Of a DNA stretch of 64,000 nt, positions 1-9,020 are shown one piece after another. The notes beneath the pieces are model-generated. The model made no database searches and was not told the origin of the DNA. It saw only the letters and a program-made list of their open reading frames with translations. Origin of the DNA: Bog-366 sp963722555 (GTDB lineage Bacteria; Acidobacteriota; Terriglobia; UBA7540); assembly GCA_963722555.1 (NCBI GenBank), contig CAVRNQ010000007.1, positions 1,860,001 to 1,924,000 of the forward strand. The letters run 5' to 3'. The translations under genes were made by a program, and so were the position numbers. Numbering within the stretch: the first letter of the stretch is position 1; the number at the start of each line of letters is the position of its first letter.

Positions 1-2
1 AT

Positions 3-1388
3 TGGGACTACAAGGGCTGGGTCATGACGGACTGGGGCGCCGCGCACAGTGCGGTTCCCTCTGCGCTCGCCGGCATGGATCAGGAAATGCCCACCGGCCG
101 GTATTTCGGCGACCCGCTCAAGGAAGCAGTCACGGAGGGCAAGGTGCCGCTGGCGCGCCTCAATGATATGGTCCATCGCATTCTGCGCACGGAGATCGCG
201 CTGGGAGTCTTCGATAACCCGCCCGTCCCCCGGCCGGTCAACCCATTTACCGGCGGGGAAGTGGCGCAGCGGGTGGCAGAACGGGGCATGGTGCTGCTCA
301 AGAACGGCAATGGCCAGTTGCCCCTGGAGGCGTCCAGCGTCAAATCGATCGCGGTCATAGGCGCGCACGCGGATGCCGGCGTACTCTCCGGCGCGGGTTC
401 GGACCAGGTTAATGCGGCGGGCGGGAACGCGGTTCCAGGGAGCCGCGACGCAGTGTGGCACCCCTCTTCGCCCCTCCGGGCGATTCGCGCCAAAGCCCCG
501 AACGCCCAGGTGACGTTTGACCCGGGAACCGACCCCGCGGCGGCGGCGAAACTGGCCGCGGCTTCCGAGGTTGCCATCGTGTTCGTCCATCAACACACGA
601 GCGAAGGTCTCGATGTGCCGAATCTTTCCTTGCCCAACCACCAGGACGAACTCGTCAGCCAGGTGGCGGCGGCCAATCCGCACTGCATCGTGGTGCTGGA
701 GACCGGCGGGCCCGTGACGATGCCGTGGCTCGACCAGGTGAACGCCATCCTGGAAGCCTGGTATCCTGGGATTCGTGGTGGCGAGGTGATCGCGAGCATT
801 CTCTTCGGTGACGTGAACCCGTCGGCCAAGCTGCCTGTGACCTTCCCCAAGAGCGAGGCTGACCTCCCCCACCTCACGGTGCCCGGAATGCTTCCTGCAA
901 CGGGCGAGGGAAAACCGGCGAAGATGTCGCCAAGACCCTTCGATATCAATTACACCGAAGGGCTGAAGGTTGGTTACAAGTGGTACGATACGGAGGGCAA
1001 GGAACCGCTCTTCCCCTTTGGTTTTGGCCTTTCCTACACGACCTATTCCTACTCGGGACTCGAAGTGACGGCGGGGAAGGAAGTGAAGGTGAGCTTCCAC
1101 GTTACCAACACCGGCCCACGTGCCGGTGAGGAGGTTGCGCAGGTCTATGCGTCCTTGCCGCCGAGCGCGGGTGAGCCGCCTCGACGCCTGGTGGGTTGGG
1201 AAAGAATCCCGTTGGCGCCCGGTGAAACCAAAGCCGTCACCCTGGAGATCAATCCGCAGTTCCTGTCCATTTTCAACGTTGATGGGGAACGCTGGGAACT
1301 TGTGCCGGGCGACTACGCAATTCATGTGGGAGGATCTGCGCGGAGCACGCCTCTCACTGAGACCGTGCGCATCACCCGCGGCCGCTAA
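3..1388 (+). CDS. Glycoside hydrolase family 3 beta-glucosidase, 3' part (5' end outside window)
   Basis: The open frame is already running at the window edge (W-D-Y-K-G-W before the first Met at 24), so only the C-terminal part is present. The motif VMTDWGA is the GH3 nucleophile region, and its Asp (codon 30-32) is the expected catalytic nucleophile. It is followed by the GH3 C-terminal alpha/beta sandwich (LLKNGNGQLPL, then VFVHQHTSEGLD) and a fibronectin III-like domain near the end (FHVTNTGPRAGEEVAQVY, RRLVGWERI). Enzymes of this family hydrolyse terminal beta-linked glucose or xylose from oligosaccharides. The exact substrate cannot be told, and any signal peptide lies outside the window. 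The gene converges with the catalase gene. Confidence 0.95.
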   Translation, partial: WDYKGWVMTDWGAAHSAVPSALAGMDQEMPTGRYFGDPLKEAVTEGKVPLARLNDMVHRILRTEIALGVFDNPPVPRPVNPFTGGEVAQRVAERGMVLLKNGNGQLPLEASSVKSIAVIGAHADAGVLSGAGSDQVNAAGGNAVPGSRDAVWHPSSPLRAIRAKAPNAQVTFDPGTDPAAAAKLAAASEVAIVFVHQHTSEGLDVPNLSLPNHQDELVSQVAAANPHCIVVLETGGPVTMPWLDQVNAILEAWYPGIRGGEVIASILFGDVNPSAKLPVTFPKSEADLPHLTVPGMLPATGEGKPAKMSPRPFDINYTEGLKVGYKWYDTEGKEPLFPFGFGLSYTTYSYSGLEVTAGKEVKVSFHVTNTGPRAGEEVAQVYASLPPSAGEPPRRLVGWERIPLAPGETKAVTLEINPQFLSIFNVDGERWELVPGDYAIHVGGSARSTPLTETVRITRGR

Positions 1389-1398
1389 CGCTGGGGGT

Positions 1399-1426
1399 CA
1401 GCCGCGCCCGGGCTCGGGCGCGGCTG
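1399..1426. terminator. GC-rich hairpin between convergent genes
   Basis: A perfect 12-bp stem (1399-1410 with 1415-1426) with a four-base loop lies between the GH3 stop and the catalase stop. No U-tract follows on the + strand, so it is either a bidirectional, non-canonical terminator or a 3'-end stabiliser. Confidence 0.5.
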
Positions 1427-1469
1427 AAGCTCCATGGTTGGGCGTCCATGAACCAGAATCCTTCACTGC

Positions 1470-2936
1470 CTATGCCTTTTTCGAGCGCAACGTCTTAACC
1501 GCCTTTTCGATGCGCTCCCCATAATCAGCATCTGCTTTCCGGAAGTAGCTAATGCTGCGCTCAACTACGTCATTCCGGCTTACACAGGCAAGCTGTCCCG
1601 CAATATTGTCAATGAGGCGGTTCTTTTCTTCCTCGCTCATCAATCGATAGAGACTCCCGGCCTGGACGAAGTCGTCATCCGCGGCGTGCCGCTGCTGCGG
1701 TTGGCTGCCCGTGAGCCCGTGGACCTCGAGCGGCGCGTACACAAGCTCGTTGCTCTGCGCAGGCCCGCCAAAGCTATTGGGCTCGTAGTTCTTGGAACGC
1801 CCGCCGTTATCATCGAAACGCATGTATCCATCGCGTCCATAGTTTTGGGTTTTAGTGGCATGCGTACAATTGACCGGTAGCTGCGTGTGGTTGATGCCAA
1901 GACGATAGCGATGGGCGTCTCCGTAAGCAAACAAGCGCCCCTGTAACATCTTGTCGGGCGAAGGCCCGATGCCGGGAACAAAGTTAGCCGGGTTGAATGC
2001 CGACTGCTCGACTTCAGCAAAGTAGTTCTCGGGGTTTCGATTGAGGACCAGCTTGCCCACCTCAATCAGCGGATAGTCCTTATAGGGCCAAACCTTGGTC
2101 AGGTCAAAGGGATTGAAGCGGTACTTGGCTGCATCGGCCATTGGCATGATCTGCATCTTCAGCGTCCAGGAAGGGAACTCACCGCGGTCAATGGCCTGCA
2201 GCAAGTCAAGGTGGTGGTGGTTCGGGTTCTCACCGGCAATACGCGCTGCCTCAGCGGAAGGCAGGCACTTGATACCCTGATCAGTTTTGAAGTGGTACTT
2301 CACCCAGAACGCTTTGCCCTCGGCGTTCACCCACTGGAATGTGTGCGATCCAAACCCGTCCATGTTGCGATACGAGTAGGGTATGCCGCGGTCACCGAAA
2401 AGCCACGTGAACTGGTGCGTGGCTTCAGGCGAGTGCGAGAAGAAGTCCCACGCGTTGTCAGGCTCCTGCACGTGAGTATGCGGGTCGCGCTTCTGCGAAT
2501 GGATGAAGTCTGGAAACTTCAGGGGATCGCGAATGAAAAAGATCGGCGTGTTGTTCCCGACCAAGTCGTAATTGCCGTCCTCGGTGTAAAACTTCATCGC
2601 GAACCCTCGGGGATCGCGCACGGTGTCTGCCGAGCCCCGTTCCAAGGCCACGGTCGAGAACCGCACAAATACCTCGGTCCGCTTGCCGACCTCGCTCAGG
2701 AACTTTGCTTTGGTCCAACCGGCAACATTCTTAGTGACCTCGAAGTAGCCATAAGCGCCTGATCCACGGGCGTGGACCACGCGCTCCGGGATACGTTCGC
2801 GGTCGAATCGGGCGAGCTTCTCTAACAAATGATGATCCTGCAACAGCACCGGCCCATTCGGCCCCGCCGTCTGGGAATTCTGGTTGTCGGTAACCGGAGC
2901 ACCTGCTTCGGTGGTCAGATTTTTGTCCTCTTTCAT
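1470..2936 (-). CDS. Monofunctional haem catalase (small-subunit type)
   Basis: The 488-residue product dismutates hydrogen peroxide to water and oxygen. Visible catalase marks are the distal His (about residue 55) in VVHARGSGAYG, the catalytic Asn in LVGNNTPIFFIRD (about 128), and the proximal haem Tyr in RLFAYGDAHRYRLG (about 338). Length fits the small-subunit clade and there is no C-terminal flavodoxin-like domain. No signal peptide is visible, so it is probably cytoplasmic. The start is supported by a strong AGGAGG at 2943-2950 on the complementary strand. It is monocistronic, and a long repeat lies upstream. Confidence 0.97.
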   Translation of the reverse strand: MKEDKNLTTEAGAPVTDNQNSQTAGPNGPVLLQDHHLLEKLARFDRERIPERVVHARGSGAYGYFEVTKNVAGWTKAKFLSEVGKRTEVFVRFSTVALERGSADTVRDPRGFAMKFYTEDGNYDLVGNNTPIFFIRDPLKFPDFIHSQKRDPHTHVQEPDNAWDFFSHSPEATHQFTWLFGDRGIPYSYRNMDGFGSHTFQWVNAEGKAFWVKYHFKTDQGIKCLPSAEAARIAGENPNHHHLDLLQAIDRGEFPSWTLKMQIMPMADAAKYRFNPFDLTKVWPYKDYPLIEVGKLVLNRNPENYFAEVEQSAFNPANFVPGIGPSPDKMLQGRLFAYGDAHRYRLGINHTQLPVNCTHATKTQNYGRDGYMRFDDNGGRSKNYEPNSFGGPAQSNELVYAPLEVHGLTGSQPQQRHAADDDFVQAGSLYRLMSEEEKNRLIDNIAGQLACVSRNDVVERSISYFRKADADYGERIEKAVKTLRSKKA

Positions 2937-3122
2937 GATGCTCTCCTCCTAAAGATGTTTCCAAACGTTGTGGATGAATTTCTCGCGATACCCTTTCTGG
3001 TGCCGGCTAGTCAGACCGCGTGGTTCTCATTGTATCTGCTGACCTTGGTGGCGTTCGGCGGTCAGGGCAGAGCCAGTGAGGTATTTCTTACTCGTACGGA
3101 CTGCGAAGGTGCTGGGCTGTAG

Positions 3123-3366
3123 AGGCTGAGGAAAAACGCTTCCCCGCTGTCATTTTGAGTCCTTCGCTGTCATCCTGAGCGAAGCGAAGGATCTCGCCCT
3201 GCCCGCTCAGGATAAACTGCGCGAAGTCCGGTCTCTGGACCCCGAGGGGTCCACCGGACCCCAGAAATCGGGGAATCTCGCCCTGCGCATTTTCATGAAC
3301 CTACGAGATTCTTCGTCGGCTGCGGCTCCTCAGAATGACAGCGCCTATGAGTTTTTCCGAAGCCTG
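3123..3366. repeat. Long palindromic repeat, copy A
   Basis: Begins AGGCTGAGGAAAAACGCTTC and ends with the reverse-complementary TTTTTCCGAAGCCTG. It contains two tandem GCTGTCATCCTGAG-type units and a degenerate centre. It is one of nine copies of this family in the window. Confidence 0.8.
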
Positions 3367-3944
3367 TGTATCCCCTGAACGCCCAACTCCTGTTTGTGCC
3401 AACCCACTTCGGGTCCGGCCCAGTCGGTATTAGTCGGGATTTTCTTTATCGTCTCCCGGCAGCAATGAGTATACACTCGATTGTCTCCCTTCGAGCCACT
3501 CCGGTGCAACCTTCTCCCGAGTGCAGAGCCAGCGGCTCCGAACAGTTTCCCGTCTGCCCTCGCGCGAATCCCGAAACCTGAAACCGCCACGTGTCCAATT
3601 GGTTTTCTCGGACACCTTTCCGTCTTTGGGATCTCCCTGGATCGGTTTCTCTGCGGCCAAAGCTTTCGCGACTCTCGAACCAGAATCAGACCACCGTCCG
3701 AGGTTACCAGCAATCCTTGGAAACCCACTCTCCCGTGCTGTTGCCGTTCCCCGTAAAGCGGGCGTCCTCGCCCGTCACCGTTAGGGGCTCTGCTTGCTGC
3801 GCCCCCTGCTGCCGTGCCCATGTCCCTGCTCATGCGACTCGCTCTGTGGCTGGCGTTGCGAGTGCTCCACGGCCTGGCTTTGGTGTTGGCCAGAGAGTTC
3901 GGGGTCGCTTCCCAAAGTTGCCAAAGTGGTTTTGAAGGGAAGAA
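3367..3944. other. Intergenic region without a supported gene
   Basis: Overlapping open frames exist on both strands, but none has a recognisable domain, a good ribosome binding site or consistent codon use. I see nothing coding here. The right edge leads into the tRNA terminator. Confidence 0.6.
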
Positions 3945-3969
3945 AGGAAAAGGGGCCGTTTCCGGCCCC
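3945..3969 (-). terminator. Intrinsic terminator of tRNA-fMet
   Basis: On the minus strand a 7-bp GGGGCCG/CGGCCCC stem with a GAAA loop is followed by TTTTCC. It lies 60 bases downstream of the tRNA 3' end. Confidence 0.75.
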
Positions 3970-4028
3970 GCTTGCACCAAGTTGTACTCAGAGGTTCTTG
4001 CTTATGACCCGTAACTTAATGATGACTT

Positions 4029-4105
<77 letters not shown>

Positions 4106-4110
4106 CTGTA

Positions 4111-4140
4111 TTTATATCATTGATTCCCAAAAACTGTCAA
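4111..4140 (-). promoter_or_regulatory. Sigma-70 promoter of tRNA-fMet
   Basis: On the minus strand, TTGACA (4140-4135) is followed after 18 bases by TATAAA (4116-4111). The expected start point is about 4104-4106, the mature tRNA 5' end, so the transcript would have almost no 5' leader. Confidence 0.7.
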
Positions 4141-4294
4141 TGGCGCTTTGCGTGGCCAGTCTAAGATCCGCGCACGATCCGTTCAATTTGCATGTTGCCG
4201 CACGCGGAGGCCACCAAACAGGAGAAGCGGTGCGGGCTGGCCATTGATCGCGTGCGTTTGCCAGCCGATGAGAAGGCGAGGATTTGAAGCTGAA

Positions 4295-4324
4295 AGCCGC
4301 GGACCTGCGAGACAGGTCCGCGCT
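4295..4324. repeat. Short palindrome of the GCGGACCTG...CAGGTCCGC family
   Basis: AGCCGCGGACCTG and CAGGTCCGCGCT form a hairpin with a short loop. Two further copies are at 11590-11619 and 30484-30511. Confidence 0.75.
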
Positions 4325-4342
4325 ACGGTTGCTTCCAACGCC

Positions 4343-4507
4343 GACGGGAAGCACTTTGCCAACCCCTTCTGCCCGGCGACGATGGTCCTCGCTGTCTGCG
4401 TAGATGTAGTGACTCAGCGTGACCTCGTCACTGACATGCCCCAGCGTGTCCCGGACCACGCGGAGCGAGACCAGCCGCGCCGACTCCGAGGCACAGAAGC
4501 GCCGGAA
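4343..4507 (-). pseudogene. Tyrosine recombinase (phage-type integrase) C-terminal remnant
   Basis: About 55 residues read as the end of a tyrosine recombinase: SLRVVRDTLGHVSDEVTLSH, then YIYADSEDHRRRAEGVGKVL. This contains the LGH box and the region of the nucleophile Tyr. The catalytic N-terminal two thirds are absent: upstream the frame degenerates and runs into the end of the DUF2779 gene. Downstream the frame continues into the palindrome at 4295-4324. It sits on the 5' side of tRNA-fMet. This is most likely a relic of an integrated element. Confidence 0.65.
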
Positions 4508-4538
4508 TCCGGCACGGTTTGGAACGCGCAGAGTATGT

Positions 4539-6029
4539 CTATGCTTCTCGCAGAACCTCCAGCAGCCGGACCATCGCCAGCGTGTCCTGTTTACAGTAGG
4601 CCAGCAGTGCCGCGCGCAGCCTCTTCCTTTCTGCGCTATCGACCTCACCGTCAATCATCTTCTCCCAGGCCAGGCCTGCCTCGGTGCCTTCCGCAACCTC
4701 CATGCCATCATAGGACATATTGGGAATCAGCTCCGGCAGCACCCTCTTCAGAGAGAATGAGCCCGCGAAGCCTGGGTGATAAACGTTGGCGCGCATGACC
4801 GCAAGCAAATCCCACAGTCTGTCTTGAATTCCCGTTATCGTGTCCTCGTACTTGGGAAGCCAGCTCGCCAAGTTCTTCAGGCGACCAGACTCGAAGCCCT
4901 GGTTATAAACGACGATGCTCCCTTTCCGGCCGATCGCTTGGCACAGCGACTTCAGGAATGACGGTCGAGGATCGTCCTTATTGTCGGCGAGGAACTCATA
5001 GTGCTCCAGCGCGGCATCAGGCTTTCGGTGGATGTGCATGGACCATTGAAAAGGGAGCTGGTCATACGGCCGCATGCCGGGAAATCTTGGGAGCGCCAGC
5101 CCCAGGGTCTCGAAATCCATGAAGTGGACTGGATACTCAAGCTCGGCCAGCGTCTCCTTGAGTCCCTTCCCGAACCAGGGCTTTCCGCTTTGGACACATT
5201 CCCATGCCCGCTTCTGCCGCTCGGTGAGCGGGAAGTTTCGGGGGATGTCGCCAATCAGCTCAACCCCCAAATCTTTCAGCTTGTCCAATTTCGTGGACGA
5301 GAGGCCCGGAAGGTTTCTGACATGGCCATCGGGAAGCGGCTTGTTGCAGACTTTATAAAATTCACAGGTCACGGGATCCGTGCATTGTCGGCCTGCTTCG
5401 ATATCCGGCGGCTGGGCCTGGGCCAGCATCTTCCGCTGCTCGCGAATCAGTGCTCGCACGTCCTTCGTCAGCGCCGCAGTTTCGTCAGTCACGTCGCGAA
5501 TTCGGAACAGCTTCTCCAATTCGTACTGCTTCCCATCGTAAACGTACTCACGGTTAAGGTGCATCAGGCAGGGAACGACTTTGAACCCACACGCTTCCAG
5601 CACGAGTCGTTGGATGGCCACGTCGTAAACGTAGCGGTCTTTGATATCCGTCGCTGACTTCACCTCAATCAGCCGCCAGTTGCCCTTGGCGTGCCGCTCC
5701 AGGATGTCGGCCCTTACCAGGACGTGGTCGTGCTGAAAGGTCGCCTCGAAGAGCGCCGGAACTTGGCCCTTCGCGACAACCTGCGTGGTCAGCGCCAGGG
5801 CCTTATCCAATTCCTCATGCCCGGCCTCGATCAGCACTCCGCCGGGGAACATCTTCTGCGCCACCCGGCCTACCTCCTGGCCCTGTTCGATGACCGCCAA
5901 GGAGCTCTCATCGAGCTCGCCCGCCAAATCGGGTTCGTGAACCCGGAGGTACAGGCGCTTCACGCACTGCAAGCCAGCCATGATTCTGGACTTGGAAAGA
6001 TTCATAATGCGGGACTCCCTGTTCGCCAT
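4539..6029 (-). CDS. DUF2779 protein: Cas4/RecB-like Fe-S nuclease fused to a DnaQ-like exonuclease domain
   Basis: The chosen ATG (6029) gives 496 residues and has GGGGAG eight bases upstream. A longer frame to 6080 has weaker support. The first half looks like a RecB/Cas4-type PD-(D/E)XK nuclease: VRADILERH then LIEVKSATD supply the D and E-x-K residues. One Cys near the N-terminus (GLQCVKRLYL) plus three in CTDPVTCEFYKVC (about residues 216-228) make a plausible 4Fe-4S site as in Cas4 and AddB. The second half starts with HFMDFETLG (D-x-E) and ends with KQDTLAMVRLLEVL, fitting a DEDD exonuclease fold. The biological role of this family is unknown to me. No cas genes are near. Its last bases almost touch the integrase remnant. 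Confidence 0.8.
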   Translation of the reverse strand: MANRESRIMNLSKSRIMAGLQCVKRLYLRVHEPDLAGELDESSLAVIEQGQEVGRVAQKMFPGGVLIEAGHEELDKALALTTQVVAKGQVPALFEATFQHDHVLVRADILERHAKGNWRLIEVKSATDIKDRYVYDVAIQRLVLEACGFKVVPCLMHLNREYVYDGKQYELEKLFRIRDVTDETAALTKDVRALIREQRKMLAQAQPPDIEAGRQCTDPVTCEFYKVCNKPLPDGHVRNLPGLSSTKLDKLKDLGVELIGDIPRNFPLTERQKRAWECVQSGKPWFGKGLKETLAELEYPVHFMDFETLGLALPRFPGMRPYDQLPFQWSMHIHRKPDAALEHYEFLADNKDDPRPSFLKSLCQAIGRKGSIVVYNQGFESGRLKNLASWLPKYEDTITGIQDRLWDLLAVMRANVYHPGFAGSFSLKRVLPELIPNMSYDGMEVAEGTEAGLAWEKMIDGEVDSAERKRLRAALLAYCKQDTLAMVRLLEVLREA

Positions 6030-6030
6030 C

Positions 6031-6123
6031 TTAACTCTCCCCGCCAAGATGCGCGAGATTCCTTTTGATGATGCTGTCATAGGCCTCGCGGAACTCCGGG
6101 TCGTGAGGCCAAGACGTTGCCAT
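6031..6123 (-). CDS. Short ORF (30 aa) coupled to the DUF2779 gene
   Basis: Starting at ATG 6123, which has a good GAGGAG nine bases upstream, the frame encodes MATSWPHDPEFREAYDSIIK and ten more residues. It stops one base before the DUF2779 start, a spacing that suggests translational coupling. A 53-residue version starting at 6192 is possible but has no clear ribosome binding site. No family recognised. Confidence 0.4.
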   Translation of the reverse strand: MATSWPHDPEFREAYDSIIKRNLAHLGGES

Positions 6124-6451
6124 GAGCAGGGACTCCTCAGATTCTACTAAACCTTCTTCTCCACATCTCCAATCGATGAATGCATAACTCATGGCCTGAA
6201 TTCGCAGCTCGTTTAGCCGCCAACAAAGGGCAAAATGCGGTAAGGGCACCGCTGCTGAAATACTCCTGGTTAATGATGAGAATCAAACCAGCACTGCGAA
6301 GTGAATGGAAACTGCACAAGATGCCAAATTCGCATGTGGCGCTTCCCGTCGACCGCACCTTCTCAGCGCGAGAAATGGAAAGAATCAAACTCGGTTTTCG
6401 CCCACGAGACATGGACGACAGGTGGTTCATCTTTTGTGAAGCCGGTAACGC

Positions 6452-6602
6452 AGCGCGGCCTCTGGCCGCAACCAAACCACGCCGATACGCAGCCCGGGCC
6501 CTATTGTTAACCAATATGTAAAAACGATCTAAAAGTTCGGCTCCGGCACGGGTGCCTGGAAAAAGCTTGCTAAAAAAACAAGAAATCAAGATATTGCAAT
6601 GC
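6452..6602. repeat. Interspersed repeat with GATATTGCAATGC end, copy 1
   Basis: Starts AGCGCGGCCTCTGGCCGCAA and ends AACAAGAAATCAAGATATTG followed by CAATGC. The same two ends bound a second copy at 45707-45863 with a different middle. The end motif alone also occurs in inverse orientation at 18249-18262. The rest of 6124-6733 has no supported gene. Confidence 0.65.
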
Positions 6603-6733
6603 TGTGGCATCAGGTCAGCGTTCTTAAGCGCAAGAATGCATGGCCGAGACTGAGCCCATGGGATCGGGTGCTCTGGGCTTTTCTGCGCCGGGTCTGGACA
6701 CCTTCGCAATCAGATTTGGGAGGTAACCGCTTT

Positions 6734-8977
6734 ATGCTGAGAATCACGATGGGGCTGTTACTTAGCGCTAGCGTGTTGACGGCTGCCGACCGCAAGCAGG
6801 AACTCGCGGATCTGCAAAGGATCCTCCCGCCGGCGGGCACGCAGATCACGGGCCGGATCAGTGCCCAGGACAAGTCCTGGGAAGACTGGGTGCGCCGAAC
6901 GGGCGAACTTCCGCCCGACTTCGACAGTATGCCCTCTGTCCCGGAGCTTCCCGAACCTCGCCTGACCACGCGCGAGGCCTGGCCGCGCGAACGACAGCGC
7001 ATCCGCGCGCTCTTCGAGCAGTGGATCTACGGGAAAATGCCCCCGCCACCGGATAACCTCCGCGCCGTGGTCACTGGGACCCACGACGAAGGCGGCGTTA
7101 CGGTCCGCGATGTGAGACTGGAATTCGGGCCCGGCCACCGTGCGACTCTTCGCGTGCAGCTCATGATTCCCCCGGGTAAGAGACCGTTTCCCGTTTTTCT
7201 TACGAACCACCCACGCACGCGCCCCTGGGTTGCCACGGCGGTTCGGCGGGGGTACATCGGGTGCATTTACTTTGCCGCTGACCCGATTTACGGCCACAGC
7301 GACGATTCCGATGCCTTCATTGACATCTACCCGGAATACGACTTTTCCTGCCTGGCGCGATGGGCGTGGGCCGCCATGCGTGCGGTGGATTACCTCTACA
7401 CCCTGCCCGAGGTGGACAAAGCCAGGATTGCCATCAGTGGTCATTCCCGCAACGGCAAGCAGGCGCTGCTTGCGGCGGCGTTCGACGAGCGCATTGCTGC
7501 TGTTATTCCCTCCAGCGGCAATACCGGAGAAGGTAATCCGTGGCGCTATACCAGCGAGATGTTCGTGAATGAGAGCATCGAAGAAATCACGCGGGGTTTC
7601 CCACATTGGTTCCATCCGCGGCTGCGCTTTTTCGCTGGCCGCGAAGACAAGCTGCCCGTTGACGAGAACTTGCTCATGGCGCTCGTGGCGCCGCGTGGGC
7701 TTTTCATGTACTCGGCGTTTGCCGAGACGGAGGGTGGCCCGTTTGGCTTTGAACAGGCATATCGGTCGGTGCTGAAGGTGTACAAATACTTCGGTGCAGA
7801 GGACAAGCTGTGGCTGCACCTGCGCGACGGAGAGCACCCGACCACCGCAGAGGACATCGAACTATTTATCGATTTCCTGGATTCGGTCTTCGGTCGCAAG
7901 CAATTTCCGAAGCGTGAGACGTGGGTCAACGGATACACGTTTGAAGCTTGGAAAAGGATTGCAGGCGAGTCGATCGATCCGAGGCAGAGTCCCCGGAGGA
8001 CGCCGGGGGACTTCAACCAAGGCAACTGGGACGAAAAAAAGGCCGCCATCCGGCAGCACATCCGCTGGGCGCTGGGCGAAGAGCCGGCCGGACTCCGGTT
8101 TCCCGCAGCCCGGAAACTGACCGAGGAGACACTCACGAGCGATGGTTGGATGGCGCTGCTGTTCGAGCGTCCGCTGAAGTCGCCCGGCATGGCGTCCGCG
8201 CCGCTGGCCTTTGGCGACGACCTTAAAGCCGACCTCTATTACCCTGCAAGCATTCCGCAAGGCCACAGGTTACCCCTCGTGCTGTGGCTGCACCCCTTTT
8301 CATATTGCACCGGCTACTCGCGGGAAGCGGGGCCGGCGTTTGCCTCGCTCATCAAGCGCGGCTTCGCGGTCCTGGCGTTCGATCAGATCGGCTTTGGAAC
8401 CCGCGTGCGCAGTGCCCGCGAGTTTTACGAACGCTATCCCCAGTGGAGTCTGATGGGCAAGATGGTGACAGACACAAGGGCCGCACTGGAGGCGGGGGCT
8501 GCCCTCGCCACCATCGATCCGGAACGGATCTACATCGTAGGATACGCTCTGGGCGGCAAAGTCGGCCTGCTGACCGCTGCCCTGGACGAGCGCGTCAAGG
8601 CGCTGGCCGTGATTGCCGGGTTCGATCCCCTGCGGCTGGACACCCAGGAAAAGGGTGTGGAGGGTGTCCGACAATATTCACACTTGCACGGTCTGATCCC
8701 TCGTTTGGGCTTCTTTGCGGGGCAGGAGGACCGGCTGCCCCTCGATTTCGACGAGGTCCTGGCCTCTGTGGCCCCTCGCCCCGCGCTCATAGTCGCACCG
8801 ACGCTGGACCGCTACGCCCGCCTGGAGGACGTCCGGGGCGAGGTCGAGGAGGCGCGGCGCGTTTATGAGCATTACGGCCGAGCCAACGCGCTCCGACTCG
8901 AAACGCCACTCGAATTCAACCGATTCCCAGAGCGCCTGCAAGAACAGGTGTTCGACTGGTTGGCCGGCCTTCCTTGA
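6734..8977 (+). CDS. Secreted double alpha/beta-hydrolase; CE15-like N-terminal domain, nucleophile-less C-terminal domain
   Basis: The ATG at 6734 follows GGGAGGT by nine bases and begins a signal peptide (MLRITMGLLLSASVLTAADR), giving 747 residues. The longer frame upstream is non-coding. The first hydrolase domain has ISGHSRNGKQALLAA, matching the G-x-S-R-x-G-K nucleophile motif of carbohydrate esterase family 15 (glucuronoyl esterase). REDKLPVDENLLMALVAPRG and DGEHPTTAED supply likely acid and His regions. The second domain is dienelactone-hydrolase-like but reads VGYALGGKVGLL, with Ala where the nucleophile Ser should be. It may cleave ester bonds in plant cell wall or other glycans; that is inference. 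It converges with a close paralogue. Confidence 0.85.
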   Translation: MLRITMGLLLSASVLTAADRKQELADLQRILPPAGTQITGRISAQDKSWEDWVRRTGELPPDFDSMPSVPELPEPRLTTREAWPRERQRIRALFEQWIYGKMPPPPDNLRAVVTGTHDEGGVTVRDVRLEFGPGHRATLRVQLMIPPGKRPFPVFLTNHPRTRPWVATAVRRGYIGCIYFAADPIYGHSDDSDAFIDIYPEYDFSCLARWAWAAMRAVDYLYTLPEVDKARIAISGHSRNGKQALLAAAFDERIAAVIPSSGNTGEGNPWRYTSEMFVNESIEEITRGFPHWFHPRLRFFAGREDKLPVDENLLMALVAPRGLFMYSAFAETEGGPFGFEQAYRSVLKVYKYFGAEDKLWLHLRDGEHPTTAEDIELFIDFLDSVFGRKQFPKRETWVNGYTFEAWKRIAGESIDPRQSPRRTPGDFNQGNWDEKKAAIRQHIRWALGEEPAGLRFPAARKLTEETLTSDGWMALLFERPLKSPGMASAPLAFGDDLKADLYYPASIPQGHRLPLVLWLHPFSYCTGYSREAGPAFASLIKRGFAVLAFDQIGFGTRVRSAREFYERYPQWSLMGKMVTDTRAALEAGAALATIDPERIYIVGYALGGKVGLLTAALDERVKALAVIAGFDPLRLDTQEKGVEGVRQYSHLHGLIPRLGFFAGQEDRLPLDFDEVLASVAPRPALIVAPTLDRYARLEDVRGEVEEARRVYEHYGRANALRLETPLEFNRFPERLQEQVFDWLAGLP

Positions 8978-8990
8978 TGGGGAAGGCCGG
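8964..8990. terminator. Hairpin overlapping the stop codon, between convergent paralogues
   Basis: A perfect 10-bp inverted repeat, CCGGCCTTCC (8964-8973) with GGAAGGCCGG (8981-8990), spans the TGA at 8975-8977. No T-run follows. It may act on transcripts from both sides. Confidence 0.5.
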
Positions 8991-9020
8991 CGGCGCTGGG
9001 CAGCTCTTAGCGGATAACGC

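Noticed and set aside
3345..3980. 211-residue minus-strand frame as a gene
   Set aside because: No domain, low-quality composition, its start overlaps the tRNA terminator and its end lies in repeat A.
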